DNA of 64,000 nt from Amycolatopsis vancoresmycina (lineage in GTDB: Bacteria; Actinomycetota; Actinomycetes; Mycobacteriales; Pseudonocardiaceae), in the NCBI RefSeq assembly GCF_000716785.1, contig NZ_JNYY01000002.1, forward strand, positions 434,001 through 498,000, written 5' to 3'. Of the stretch, positions 7,612 to 16,108 are shown piece by piece (position 1 is the first letter of the stretch; every line of letters begins with the position of its first letter). The position numbers and the translations under genes are program-made. The notes beneath the pieces are model-generated. The model was not told the origin of the DNA. It made no database searches and saw nothing but the letters and a program-made list of their open reading frames with translations.

Positions 7612-9446
7612 GCGCACCGACCGCGCCGAGCCTGCCCACGCAGGTCGCCGCAGCCCGAGACCAGCTGCTGACCGTCGTGCGCGAGGCCGATCCGGCCGCC
7701 GCCAAGTGGGTCGAGGACATCCGGAAGGCCCGGCCGAAGAAGCCGGCCGTCGTGGTCGTCGGTGAGACGAACCGCGGGAAGAGTTCGCTGGTCAACGCGC
7801 TTCTGGCCAGCCCGGGACTGTCCCCGGTGGACGCCGACGTCGCCACCGCGACCTACCTGGTGTTCGACCACGCGGACACCTGGGGTGCGCAGGCCTGCTA
7901 CCCCGGCCAGCTCGCGCCGGTGCCGATCGACCTCGGCCAGCTGATCCACTGGGTGTCCGCCGCGCACGAGCTCCCGCCGGGCCAGCTCCCGCCGCGGTAC
8001 GTCGAGGTCACCGGCCCGGTGCCGCTGCTCGACCGCCTTTCGCTGGTCGACACCCCCGGGGTCGGCGGGCTCGACTCGATGCACGGCGAGTTGGCGAAGG
8101 AAGCCGCCGCGGGCGCGACCGCGCTGCTGTTCGTCGTCGACGCCTCGGCGCCGTTCACCTCGACCGAGCTGCAGTTCCTCCGTGACGTCGGCGAGCGCGT
8201 CGAGACCGTGGTGTTCGCGCTGACCAAGGTGGACATGTTCCGCGGCTGGCGCGAGGTCATGGAGGCCGACCGGCAGCTGCTGCGCGAGCACGCACCCCGG
8301 TTCGCCGACGCGGTGTTCCACCCGGTGTCGGCGCGGATGTTCGAGACCGCGGCGAAGGCGCCCAACGAGCAGATGGCCGCGATGCTGCGGGAGAAGTCCG
8401 GCGTCGCGGCGATCCAGACGGCGTTGCAGGAGCTGCTCGTCGGCCGCTCGGCGATGCTCGGCGAGGCGAACACGCTGCGCGCGCTGTCCAGCGCGCTGGG
8501 CGAGCTGAAGGCGAAGCTGCAGGCCGAAAGCCGGGCGCTGTCCGCGGGCGAGGCCGAGGCCGAGCAGCTGCGCGAACGCCGTGACCAGCTGCAGGCCGAA
8601 CGCCGCAGCTCCACCCGCGGCTGGCAGCTGAAGCTGCGCGGCGAGGTGCAGCGCACGCGCGTCGAGGTCGGGCACGAGAGCGCCCGGCAGATGCGGGACG
8701 CGCAGACCCACTTCCGCCAGCTGATCGACGCGGCCAAGCGCGACGAGCTGGCCGCGTTGCCGCAGCAGGTCGACATCGCGCTGCAGACGACGTCCCAGCG
8801 GATCTCGATGCTGCTCTCGCAGCGGCTGAACCAGGTCACCAACGTCTCGCTGTCGGAGCTGTTCTCGCCCGAGGAGCTCGACGTCATCCGCGCGCAGTTC
8901 GCCCGGGCCGGCGGCCCGCCGGTGGTGCTGCGGCCACCGGACAAGAAGCCGCCGACGGCCGAGGACAAGCTGCTCGTCTTCATGGGCATCTCCGGCGGCG
9001 TCGGCGCGGGCAAGGTGGCCGCGCTGCCGCTGGCCGGTGTCGCGATCCTGAACCCGGTCGTGCTGCCGGCGACGATCATCATCGGCCTCGGCGCGGGCTG
9101 GTGGATGGCCCGCACCCGCAAGCACGCGGCCGACAAGCAGCACATGAAGCAGTGGCTGGTCGAGGCCATCGCGGACGCCCGCTCGACGCTCGACCAGCTC
9201 GTCGCCGAGCAGCTCATCGAGGCCGAGCAGCAGCTGTCGATGGCGCTGGACGAAGCGCTCGGCCGGCGCATCGACGCGATCGAAGCCGAGCTCAAGGAAG
9301 TCGACAAGACGATCAAGATGGGCGCGCAGGAACGGGCCAAGAAGATCGCGATCGTCTCGAAGCGGCTCAAGGAGGTCAGCGACGGCCGCGAGCGCGCCGA
9401 AACATTCCTGACGCGCATCCGGGCACTGCGGGACAAAACCGCCTGA
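7608..9446 (+). CDS. Dynamin-family GTPase with membrane hairpin (second of two)
   Basis: A 612-residue dynamin-like GTPase. G1 is GETNRGKSS (52-60), G3 is DTPG (148-151) and G4 is TKVD (206-209). Heptad-rich helices cover about 290-335 and 525-600. A hydrophobic hairpin, the likely membrane paddle, spans about 455-500 (LLVFMGISGGVGAGKVAALP and onward). The start is GTG 7608, inside the GTGA overlap with the GrpE-like gene. The frame stays open for 1.4 kb upstream, but that part lies over the TetR and GrpE-like genes and is not coding. Together with the GTPase at 3804 it forms an unequal dynamin pair. Confidence 0.92.
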   Translation: MSAPTAPSLPTQVAAARDQLLTVVREADPAAAKWVEDIRKARPKKPAVVVVGETNRGKSSLVNALLASPGLSPVDADVATATYLVFDHADTWGAQACYPGQLAPVPIDLGQLIHWVSAAHELPPGQLPPRYVEVTGPVPLLDRLSLVDTPGVGGLDSMHGELAKEAAAGATALLFVVDASAPFTSTELQFLRDVGERVETVVFALTKVDMFRGWREVMEADRQLLREHAPRFADAVFHPVSARMFETAAKAPNEQMAAMLREKSGVAAIQTALQELLVGRSAMLGEANTLRALSSALGELKAKLQAESRALSAGEAEAEQLRERRDQLQAERRSSTRGWQLKLRGEVQRTRVEVGHESARQMRDAQTHFRQLIDAAKRDELAALPQQVDIALQTTSQRISMLLSQRLNQVTNVSLSELFSPEELDVIRAQFARAGGPPVVLRPPDKKPPTAEDKLLVFMGISGGVGAGKVAALPLAGVAILNPVVLPATIIIGLGAGWWMARTRKHAADKQHMKQWLVEAIADARSTLDQLVAEQLIEAEQQLSMALDEALGRRIDAIEAELKEVDKTIKMGAQERAKKIAIVSKRLKEVSDGRERAETFLTRIRALRDKTA

Positions 9447-9547
9447 GCACCGGTCCGGTTGTGGAGCGGAACCGAACGGGCCTACGGTGAGTCATACCCT
9501 CAGACAGCAGGTCGGAGCGTGTTACCCGGTTCGAAGGGGGAAGTCCC

Positions 9548-10240
9548 ATGTGGGTCGACGAGAGTGGCGGCAGCGACACCGACGCGAGCAGCCCGGACGC
9601 GATGACCGTCCACGTCGACGGCCAGGAGTACCAGGCCGAGGTCAACTACGACGTGAACGAAGACGGGGTGAACGACACCGCGATCATCGAGCACGACGAC
9701 GGCTCGGCCCAGGCCTTCATCGACACGAACCACGACGGCGAGGCCGACCACTACGCCGTGCTGGACGAGAACGGGAAGGTCGTCGACCAGGCCGTCTACG
9801 ACGAGGCCAGCGGCCAGTGGGTCGAGGACGGCTCCGGCGGCCACGACCACTCCGACACCGGCGGCCGGGACGACAGCGCCGGCGGCCACATCCACGCGGA
9901 CATGCCGGACGGCGAGGTGGACGCGGGGGTCGCGACCATCGACACCGACCACGACGGGCACAACGACACCGCCATCGTCGAGACGAAGAGCGGCGGCACC
10001 ATCGCCTTCACCGACAAGGACGGCGACGGCGAAGCGGACATCGCGGTGCAGACCGAAGCCGACGGCACGACCACGACGTTCGAGCACACCGGACACGGCC
10101 AGTGGACCGAGGTCTCCAGTGGACTGATGAACGACGGCGATCCGGCCGCGGACGCCGCTTGGGGCGAGGCCGGCACGCAGACGCTGGAGGGCGTCGCGCG
10201 CATCGACTCCGGCACCGGGCAGTGGATTTCGCCGAACTGA
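9548..10240 (+). CDS. Acidic protein with four EF-hand/dockerin-like calcium loops
   Basis: A 230-residue, extremely Asp/Glu-rich protein with no signal peptide. Four D-x-[ND]-x-D-G-x-x-[DN] loops are visible: YDVNEDGVNDTA, IDTNHDGEADHY, IDTDHDGHNDTA and TDKDGDGEADIA. They fall in two pairs separated by a His/Asp/Gly linker. Such loops bind Ca2+ in EF-hands and dockerins. The paired spacing suggests two beta-propeller-like units. GGGGGA lies 7 nt before the ATG. It follows the dynamin cluster by 101 bp and ends at a strong terminator. A role with the dynamins is only suggested by position. Confidence 0.8.
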   Translation: MWVDESGGSDTDASSPDAMTVHVDGQEYQAEVNYDVNEDGVNDTAIIEHDDGSAQAFIDTNHDGEADHYAVLDENGKVVDQAVYDEASGQWVEDGSGGHDHSDTGGRDDSAGGHIHADMPDGEVDAGVATIDTDHDGHNDTAIVETKSGGTIAFTDKDGDGEADIAVQTEADGTTTTFEHTGHGQWTEVSSGLMNDGDPAADAAWGEAGTQTLEGVARIDSGTGQWISPN

Positions 10241-10262
10241 AAGTGACCCAGGTCATAGTTTG

Positions 10263-10296
10263 AAAGCCCGGGGCTGCGGCCTCGGGCTTTCTTCAT
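10263..10296 (+). terminator. Intrinsic terminator after the calcium-loop gene
   Basis: AAAGCCCG (10263-10270) pairs with CGGGCTTT (10283-10290), with further G-C pairing inside the loop and a T-rich end. It closes the dynamin/calcium-loop region 22 bp after the stop. Confidence 0.85.
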
Positions 10297-10589
10297 GTCT
10301 TCAATGAAAACGAGCAGGTCACAGCTGTGTCCCGGGCCACGGGAAGATTTTCACCGAATGCACCGATCAAGTGACATCTGAATCGATTCCCTTATCGTTC
10401 TTGTGAGAGAACCTACACGTCAGCTCTCGGTTACTTGCCGGTCATGCGGCTACTCTCAGGGAATCCCAAATCGCGCACACCGGTTCGCCAGCCGGTGCGC
10501 GAAGCCATTCGGTCGCCGGCAATGTCGCCCGCACCGGGACAGCGTTGTTCCGGTGTGGGCGCTTTTGTCGTCGGAAGTCAGGAGTAGAG
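10297..10589 (+). promoter_or_regulatory. Long structured leader of pckG
   Basis: This gene-free stretch has two hairpins close to pckG. The first pairs CGCGCACACCGG (10472-10483) with CCGGTGCGCG (10492-10501), imperfectly. The second pairs 10527-10537 with 10550-10560 (GCCCGCACCGG / CCGGTGTGGGC, one G-U pair) and is followed by GCTTTTG, like an intrinsic terminator, 19 nt before the AGGAG. Because the previous operon already ends at 10296, this hairpin may act in cis on pckG as an attenuator. No known riboswitch consensus was recognised, and no confident promoter hexamers were placed. Confidence 0.45.
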
Positions 10590-12413
10590 ATGACCGCAGT
10601 CGCCATCCCCGGACTGGACACCGCGCCGACGACGCACACTGGCGTGCTGTCCTTCGTCCGGGAGGTCGCCGAACTGACGACCCCGGACCGTGTGGTGTGG
10701 GTCGACGGGTCCGACGAAGAAGCCGCCCGGATCAACCAGGAGCTGGTCGAGGCCGGCACGTTCGTGCAGCTCAAGTCGAAGCCGAACTCCTTCTGGGCCA
10801 CTTCCGACCCGAACGACGTCGCCCGCGTGGAGGACCGGACCTTCATCTGTTCGGAGCGTCCCGAGGACGCCGGGCCGACGAACAACTGGATGGACCCCGC
10901 CGAGATGAAGGCCACCATGACCGAGCTCTTCCGGGGCTCGATGCGCGGCCGCACGATGTACGTCATCCCCTTCTGCATGGGCCCGCTCGGCGACGACAAT
11001 CCCAAGCTGGGTATCGAAATCACGGATTTCGCCTACGTCGTCGCCTCGATGCGCGTGATGACCCGCGCCGGCAAGGCCGCACTCGAGAAGTTCATCGCGC
11101 CCGACGGATCCGAGCGTGAATTCGTGCCCGCGCTGCACTCGGTGGGCCACCCGCTCGAACCGGGCGAGCAGGACGTTTCCTGGCCCTGCAACGAAACGAA
11201 GTACATTTCGCACTTCCCCGAGGAGCGCGCGATCTGGAGCTACGGCTCGGGTTACGGCGGCAACTCCTTGCTGGGCAAGAAGTGCTACTCGCTGCGCATC
11301 GCGTCGGTGATGGCGCGCGACGAGGGCTGGCTCGCCGAGCACATGCTGATCCTCAAGCTGATCTCGCCCGAGGACAAGGTCCACTACGTGGCGGCCGCGT
11401 TCCCGAGCGCTTGCGGCAAGACCAACCTCGCCATGCTGCAGCCGACCATCCCGGGCTGGCGCGCCGAGACCCTCGGTGACGACATCGCCTGGATGCGCTT
11501 CGGCGAGGACGGCCGCCTGTACGCGGTCAACCCCGAGTTCGGCTTCTTCGGCGTTGCGCCGGGCACCGACTGGCACACCAACCCGAACGCCATGCGCACG
11601 ATCGAGAAGGGCAACACGGTCTTCACGAACGTCGCCCTGACCGACGACGGCGACATCTGGTGGGAGGGCATGGAGAACAAGCCCGAGCACGCGACCTCGT
11701 GGAAGCACCAGGACTGGACGCCGGACTCGGACGAGAAGGCCGCCCACCCGAACTCGCGCTACTGCACGCCGATGTCGCAGTGCCCGATCCTCGCGCCGGA
11801 GTGGGACGACCCGAAGGGCGTGCCGATCTCGGCGATCCTGTTCGGCGGCCGCCGCAAGACCACGGTCCCGCTGGTGAACGAGGCCCGCGACTGGCAGCAC
11901 GGCGTCTTCATGGGCGCCACGATGTCGTCGGAGACGACGGCCGCGGCCGCCGGCGCGGTCGGCAACGTCCGCCGCGACCCGATGGCGATGCTGCCGTTCC
12001 TCGGCTACCACGCCGGTGACTACTTCAAGCACTGGCTGAACCTGGGCAAGAACGCGGACGCGAACAAGCTGCCGAAGATCTTCTACGTCAACTGGTTCCG
12101 CCGCGGCGACGACGGCCGCTTCCTGTGGCCGGGCTTCGGCGAGAACTCGCGGATCCTGAAGTGGGTCATCGAGCGCGTCGAGGGCAAGGGCAACGCCGTC
12201 GAGACGCCGGTCGGCTTCGTGCCGCGGGCCGAGGACCTCGACACCGAGGGCCTGACCGAGCCGATCGAGGACATCCAGGCCGCCCTGGACGTCAAGCCCG
12301 AGGAGTGGCGCGAGGAGCTGCCGCTGATCGAGGAGTGGTTCGAGAAGATCGGCGACCAGGTCCCGACGTCGCTGCGGGACGAGCTCGACGCACTGGCCCA
12401 GCGCCTCAGCTGA
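10590..12413 (+). CDS. pckG: Phosphoenolpyruvate carboxykinase (GTP)
   Basis: A 607-residue GTP-dependent PEPCK (EC 4.1.1.32), which makes PEP from oxaloacetate and GTP in the first step of gluconeogenesis. The length is standard for the family. The kinase-type P-loop is ACGKTNLA (274-281) with the hyperreactive Cys275. The family segment RTMYVIPFCMGPLG is at 121-134. I start at ATG 10590 because AGGAG lies 5 nt upstream; a longer in-frame ATG at 10545 falls inside the leader hairpin. It is a single-gene unit with its own long leader, ended by a large palindrome. Confidence 0.98.
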   Translation: MTAVAIPGLDTAPTTHTGVLSFVREVAELTTPDRVVWVDGSDEEAARINQELVEAGTFVQLKSKPNSFWATSDPNDVARVEDRTFICSERPEDAGPTNNWMDPAEMKATMTELFRGSMRGRTMYVIPFCMGPLGDDNPKLGIEITDFAYVVASMRVMTRAGKAALEKFIAPDGSEREFVPALHSVGHPLEPGEQDVSWPCNETKYISHFPEERAIWSYGSGYGGNSLLGKKCYSLRIASVMARDEGWLAEHMLILKLISPEDKVHYVAAAFPSACGKTNLAMLQPTIPGWRAETLGDDIAWMRFGEDGRLYAVNPEFGFFGVAPGTDWHTNPNAMRTIEKGNTVFTNVALTDDGDIWWEGMENKPEHATSWKHQDWTPDSDEKAAHPNSRYCTPMSQCPILAPEWDDPKGVPISAILFGGRRKTTVPLVNEARDWQHGVFMGATMSSETTAAAAGAVGNVRRDPMAMLPFLGYHAGDYFKHWLNLGKNADANKLPKIFYVNWFRRGDDGRFLWPGFGENSRILKWVIERVEGKGNAVETPVGFVPRAEDLDTEGLTEPIEDIQAALDVKPEEWREELPLIEEWFEKIGDQVPTSLRDELDALAQRLS

Positions 12414-12429
12414 GCCCCCTGCCGCAGCT

Positions 12430-12477
12430 GGTCGTGAGTGAAAAAGAGGGTTCTAACCCTCTTTTTCACTCACGACC
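12430..12477. repeat. Extragenic palindrome, copy 1 (TCGTGAGTG...TTCTAA type)
   Basis: A perfect inverted repeat of 23-bp arms with a CT centre, 17 bp after pckG. The outer TCGTGAGTG/CACTCACGA and inner TT-CT-AA are shared with the copy at 42009. The 10-bp stem between them (AAAAAGAGGG) differs but stays self-complementary. It may terminate pckG in either direction, since the stem includes a T5 run, or it may be a member of a repeat family. Confidence 0.85.
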
Positions 12478-12501
12478 ACTTGCCCCGGTAATTTCGCGAC
12501 T

Positions 12502-13344
12502 ATGAGATCCTTTCGCTTCGGGGTGGCCCTGTACGTGCCCGGTTCACGGGCCGAGTGGATGGCGAAGTGCCGCCGGGCCGAGGACCTCGGCTACGACGTC
12601 GTCGGCGTGGTCGACCACCTCGGCCGGGTCGCGCCGATCCCGGCCCTGCTCCTCGCCGCCGAGGCCACCGAGCGGATCCGGCTGAACACCTACGTCCTCA
12701 ACGCGAGTTTCCACAACCCGGTGCTGCTGGCCAGGGACGTCACCGCGCTCGACGAGCTCACCGGCGGCCGGCTGGAGATCGGGATCGGCGCCGGGTACGT
12801 CCGCGAAGAGTTCGAAGCCGCCGGGATCGACTGGGGCACGCCCGGCCGCCGGTTCGGCCGGGTTGCCGACGTGGTCGCCGAGCTCGAGCGCGCGTTCGAC
12901 GGGCGCCCGCGGCCGCCGCTGCTGCTCGGCGGCCGCGGCGACCGGATGCTGACCTTCGCCGCCGCGCACGCCGACACCATCGCCCTCACCGGCACGGCGC
13001 CGGGGGCGGCCGAGGGGCGGCTGGCCCTGGCCGACTCCGGCGCGCTCGCCGAACGCGCCGACTTCGTGAAGCGGGTGCTCGACGGCCGGGACGCCGAGCT
13101 GAACCTGATGGTCCACTTCGTCCGGATCACCGATGACCGGCGGGCGGCACTGGAAGCGGCCCACCAGCTCGTGCCGCACCTCGACGTCGAGGAGCTCGGC
13201 ACGCTGGCCACGGTCCTCGCCGGCTCCGCGGACGGGGTGGCCGAGCAGCTGCGGCGGACCCGCGAAAGCCTCGGTGTCAGCTACTTCACGGTGCTCGAAG
13301 ACGATCTGGACCGGCTGGCGCCGGTGATCGAGCGGCTCCGCTGA
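12502..13344 (+). CDS. LLM-class F420-dependent oxidoreductase (paralogue A)
   Basis: A 280-residue luciferase-like flavin/F420 oxidoreductase of the TIGR03621 (MSMEG_2516) type. It opens with FRFGVALYVPGSRAEW and has EDLGYDVVGVVDHLG, the core NTYVLNASFHNPVLLARDV, and GGRLEIGIGAGYVREEFEAAGI. The family uses reduced F420 to reduce or oxidise small molecules; the substrate is unknown. TAATTT lies 7 nt before the ATG and there is no Shine-Dalgarno. A close paralogue of the same length follows after 14 bp, an apparent tandem duplication. Confidence 0.92.
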   Translation: MRSFRFGVALYVPGSRAEWMAKCRRAEDLGYDVVGVVDHLGRVAPIPALLLAAEATERIRLNTYVLNASFHNPVLLARDVTALDELTGGRLEIGIGAGYVREEFEAAGIDWGTPGRRFGRVADVVAELERAFDGRPRPPLLLGGRGDRMLTFAAAHADTIALTGTAPGAAEGRLALADSGALAERADFVKRVLDGRDAELNLMVHFVRITDDRRAALEAAHQLVPHLDVEELGTLATVLAGSADGVAEQLRRTRESLGVSYFTVLEDDLDRLAPVIERLR

Positions 13345-13358
13345 GTACCTTGGGCACC

Positions 13359-14201
13359 ATGACTGGGGAATTCCGTTTCGGTGTCAACATGGTCGTGCCC
13401 GGCAGCCGCGCCGCCTGGGTCGAAAAGTGCCGCAAGGCCGAGGACCTCGGGTACGACGTCGTGTCCGCGGCCGACCACCTCGGCATGGCCCCGCCGTTCC
13501 CGGCGCTGGTGCTCGCCGCCGAGGCCACCTCGCGCGTCAAGGTGAACACCTACGTGCTGAACTGCGCGTTCTACAACCCGACGCTGCTGGCCCGGGAGGT
13601 CATCGGCACCGACCAGTTCACCGACGGCCGGCTGGAGCTGGGCCTCGGCGCGGGGTACGTGCAGGCGGAGTTCGAGGCCGCGGGGCTGCCGTTCCCGTCC
13701 GCCGGCGAGCGCGTCGACCACCTCGAGCGGACGATCACCGAGCTCAAGCGGCTCTACGCCGACCCGGAGCACAAGCCGGCGCCGGTGCGGAAGTCCGGGC
13801 CGCCGCTGCTGATCGGCGGCCGCGGCGACCGCGTGCTGGGCCTGGCCGTCGAGCACGCCGACATCATCGGCTTCACCGGCGGGGTGAGCGCGGAGCAGGT
13901 CGACGAGCGCGTCGCGTTCGTCCGCGCGAAGCTCGGTGACCGCCAGCCGGAGTTCAACCTGCTCGGCCAGTTCGTCACCATCACCGGCGACCGCGCAGCC
14001 GGGCTGGCCGAACTCGCCCAGCGCCTGCAGGGCCGGTTGACCGTCGAGCAGCTCGCCGAACTGCCGACGGCCTTCGTCGGCACGCCGGCGCAGATCGCCG
14101 ACCAGATCCGCGGCCACCGGGAGCGGTACGGCTTCACCTACTTCACCATCCTCGAGATGCACCTGGAGGAGTTCGCGCCGGTCCTCGAGCACCTCCGGTG
14201 A
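13359..14201 (+). CDS. LLM-class F420-dependent oxidoreductase (paralogue B)
   Basis: A 280-residue paralogue of the preceding gene, aligned over its whole length: FRFGVNMVVPGSRAAW, EDLGYDVVSAADHLG, NTYVLNCAFYNPTLLAREV, and GAGYVQAEFEAAGLPF. The family contact residues are kept while the middle linker differs, so the pair may have different substrates. I chose ATG 13359 over a TTG at 13350; TACCTT lies 7 nt upstream of the ATG. Its stop overlaps the GTG of the ABC ATPase gene, linking it to the exporter genes. Confidence 0.92.
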   Translation: MTGEFRFGVNMVVPGSRAAWVEKCRKAEDLGYDVVSAADHLGMAPPFPALVLAAEATSRVKVNTYVLNCAFYNPTLLAREVIGTDQFTDGRLELGLGAGYVQAEFEAAGLPFPSAGERVDHLERTITELKRLYADPEHKPAPVRKSGPPLLIGGRGDRVLGLAVEHADIIGFTGGVSAEQVDERVAFVRAKLGDRQPEFNLLGQFVTITGDRAAGLAELAQRLQGRLTVEQLAELPTAFVGTPAQIADQIRGHRERYGFTYFTILEMHLEEFAPVLEHLR

Positions 14202-14803
14202 TCGACGCGAAGGCGCTCGGCGTCCGGGCCGGCGAACTGTGGCTGTTCGACGACCTGGACTTCGGCGTCGAGCCCGGCGAGTGCGCCGCGATCGTCGGGC
14301 CCAACAAGGCCGGCAAGTCGACCCTGCTGCGCTGCTTCTACGGCATGCAGCAGCCGCAGCGGGGCCGCGTCCTGGTGGACGGCAAGGTGCCGGACGAGCG
14401 GGACGTCGGGTTCCGCCGCAAGGTGTCGGTGCTCTTCGACGACTCCGACTTCTTCGCCGAGCTGACGCCGTTGCAGCACCTGGACCTGCTGTCCGGTTCG
14501 TTCGGCGCCGACCTCGGCGACCACGAGGAGCTGCTGCGCGACGCCGGCCTCGGCGACCGCATGCGCGTGACGGCCGGGCACTTCTCCGCGGGCCAGCGCC
14601 GGCGGCTGCTCCTGCTCGGCGTCACCGCCCGGCCGCACCGGGTGCTGCTGCTGGACGAGCCGGAACGCGCGCTGGACACCGCGGGCAAGGAGTGGCTGGT
14701 CGAGGTGATCGGCCGGTCGACGGCGGCCGGCGCGGCGGTCGTGGTGGCCACCCACCACCCGCCGCTGCTGGAAGCCGCGGACAGCGTGCTCGAACTGTGG
14801 TGA
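14198..14803 (+). CDS. ABC transporter ATP-binding protein
   Basis: A 201-residue ABC ATPase. Walker A is GPNKAGKST (about 35-43), with Lys in place of the usual Gly/Ser. The signature is degenerate (FSAGQRRRL rather than LSGGQ). Walker B is VLLLDEPERALD, and THH provides the H-loop His. The GTG start overlaps the stop of the LLM gene. Its own stop overlaps the GTG of the membrane protein at 14800, so the two form an ABC pair of export type. Cargo is unknown. Confidence 0.9.
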   Translation: MIDAKALGVRAGELWLFDDLDFGVEPGECAAIVGPNKAGKSTLLRCFYGMQQPQRGRVLVDGKVPDERDVGFRRKVSVLFDDSDFFAELTPLQHLDLLSGSFGADLGDHEELLRDAGLGDRMRVTAGHFSAGQRRRLLLLGVTARPHRVLLLDEPERALDTAGKEWLVEVIGRSTAAGAAVVVATHHPPLLEAADSVLELW

Positions 14804-16077
14804 CTCTGGCGCCGAAGCGGATGCGGATCCCCGGCCGGAAGCGGTTCGGCGGCATCTTCAGCGGCGACGTCGCCTCCTTCGCCTTCCTGTTCGGTTTCGG
14901 GTTCCTGTTCACCGCGTTCTTCCACGTCGACAGCTGGCGCCCGGCCCTCTACGGATCGTCCACTCCCGCCTTCCCGGCCGTGCTCGGGCTGCTCACGCTC
15001 TGCTGCGCGGTGGGCTGGCGCGGCCTGCTGCGCCGCGGTTTCGCCTGGGTCGAACCGGCCGAGCTGACCTGGCTCGACTTCGCCCCGGTGAACCGCGGCC
15101 GCGTCGTCACGCTGCGGCTGCTCGGCGCGTGGACCGGCGTGGTCGCGGTGACCGGTTACCTGGCCGCGCTGCTGCTCGCCGTCGGCGGTGCCGGGCTGGA
15201 CCAGTGGCGGGCCGCGGTCGCGATGGTCGCCGCGACCGGCGTGACGGCCTTCGCGACGGCGAGGCGGACGTCGCTGCGGCTCGACGCGCTCGGTCCGCTG
15301 GCGCTCGCGGTCCTCGGCCTGGGGATCGCCGCGCTGCGCCTGGGCCCGGCGGCCGTCCAGCTCGTCGCGGCCGGCGTACTGGTCGCGGCGCTGCCGCTGG
15401 CCTTCGGCGGCGAGCCGGTGTCGGGCGCGGGCCGGGCGGCGCTGCTCGCCGGGTGGGACGGCCGGGTGCTGCGCTCGGTCGCCGTCACCTTCCTCGACCC
15501 CATGATGTTGCTCCCTCCGTCCGTGCCGGCCGGCGGGCTTTCGCTGCGCCGCCCCACCCCGCTGCGGCTGGCCTGGGCGGGCACGCTCGGCCGCTCCCGG
15601 TACGCGGGCGCGGCGCTGCTGATCGCCCTCGCGGTCGTCGTCGCGCACATCGCGGTGCCGACGGTGCCGGGCGCGGTCCTGATCGGCCTCGGCGGATACC
15701 TCGCGCTGACGCCGTTCGGCGCCGGGCTCGGCGAGCTCTGGCGCAACCCGGGCCGTCGGCGGTGGCTGGGTTCGGCGGACCGCGAGCTGGTGCTCGCCCA
15801 CGGCCTGGTGCTCGGCGGCGTCGGCCTGGTCTGGACGGCTGCGCTCGTCGTGGTCACCCTCGCGGGTGGGACGTCGTTCGCCGCGACCGCGTGGCTCGCC
15901 GTGCCGCTTTCCGTGCTCTCGATCCTGCGCACGGTCACCCGGACCGCCGTTGACTACGCGAATCCCGGGTTCGTCGACACCCCGATGGGCCCGATGCCGG
16001 CCAACCTGACCCGGCAGCTGTTCCGCGGCCTCGACCTGCTGCTGGTCGGCATCGCGCTGCTCGCCGCCGCCGTTTGA
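14800..16077 (+). CDS. ABC transporter membrane component
   Basis: A roughly 425-residue polytopic membrane protein with about ten hydrophobic segments (for example FAFLFGFGFLFTAFF and GVVAVTGYLAALLLAVGGAG). It is read from GTG 14800 in a GTGA overlap with the ATPase; GTG 14797 is equally in frame. The cytoplasmic N-terminus is basic (PKRMRIPGRKRFGG). It has no recognisable substrate-binding or FtsX domain and resembles the DUF-type permeases paired with stand-alone ABC ATPases. Function follows only from the pairing. Confidence 0.82.
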   Translation: MTLAPKRMRIPGRKRFGGIFSGDVASFAFLFGFGFLFTAFFHVDSWRPALYGSSTPAFPAVLGLLTLCCAVGWRGLLRRGFAWVEPAELTWLDFAPVNRGRVVTLRLLGAWTGVVAVTGYLAALLLAVGGAGLDQWRAAVAMVAATGVTAFATARRTSLRLDALGPLALAVLGLGIAALRLGPAAVQLVAAGVLVAALPLAFGGEPVSGAGRAALLAGWDGRVLRSVAVTFLDPMMLLPPSVPAGGLSLRRPTPLRLAWAGTLGRSRYAGAALLIALAVVVAHIAVPTVPGAVLIGLGGYLALTPFGAGLGELWRNPGRRRWLGSADRELVLAHGLVLGGVGLVWTAALVVVTLAGGTSFAATAWLAVPLSVLSILRTVTRTAVDYANPGFVDTPMGPMPANLTRQLFRGLDLLLVGIALLAAAV

Positions 16078-16108
16078 CCTACTCTCGGTGCGACGAAGGG
16101 AGCAGCCA

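Noticed and set aside
10403..10589. Possible leader peptide ahead of pckG
   Set aside because: A frame is open but has no ribosome site, no run of a regulatory amino acid and no defined stop before pckG, so it is not supported.
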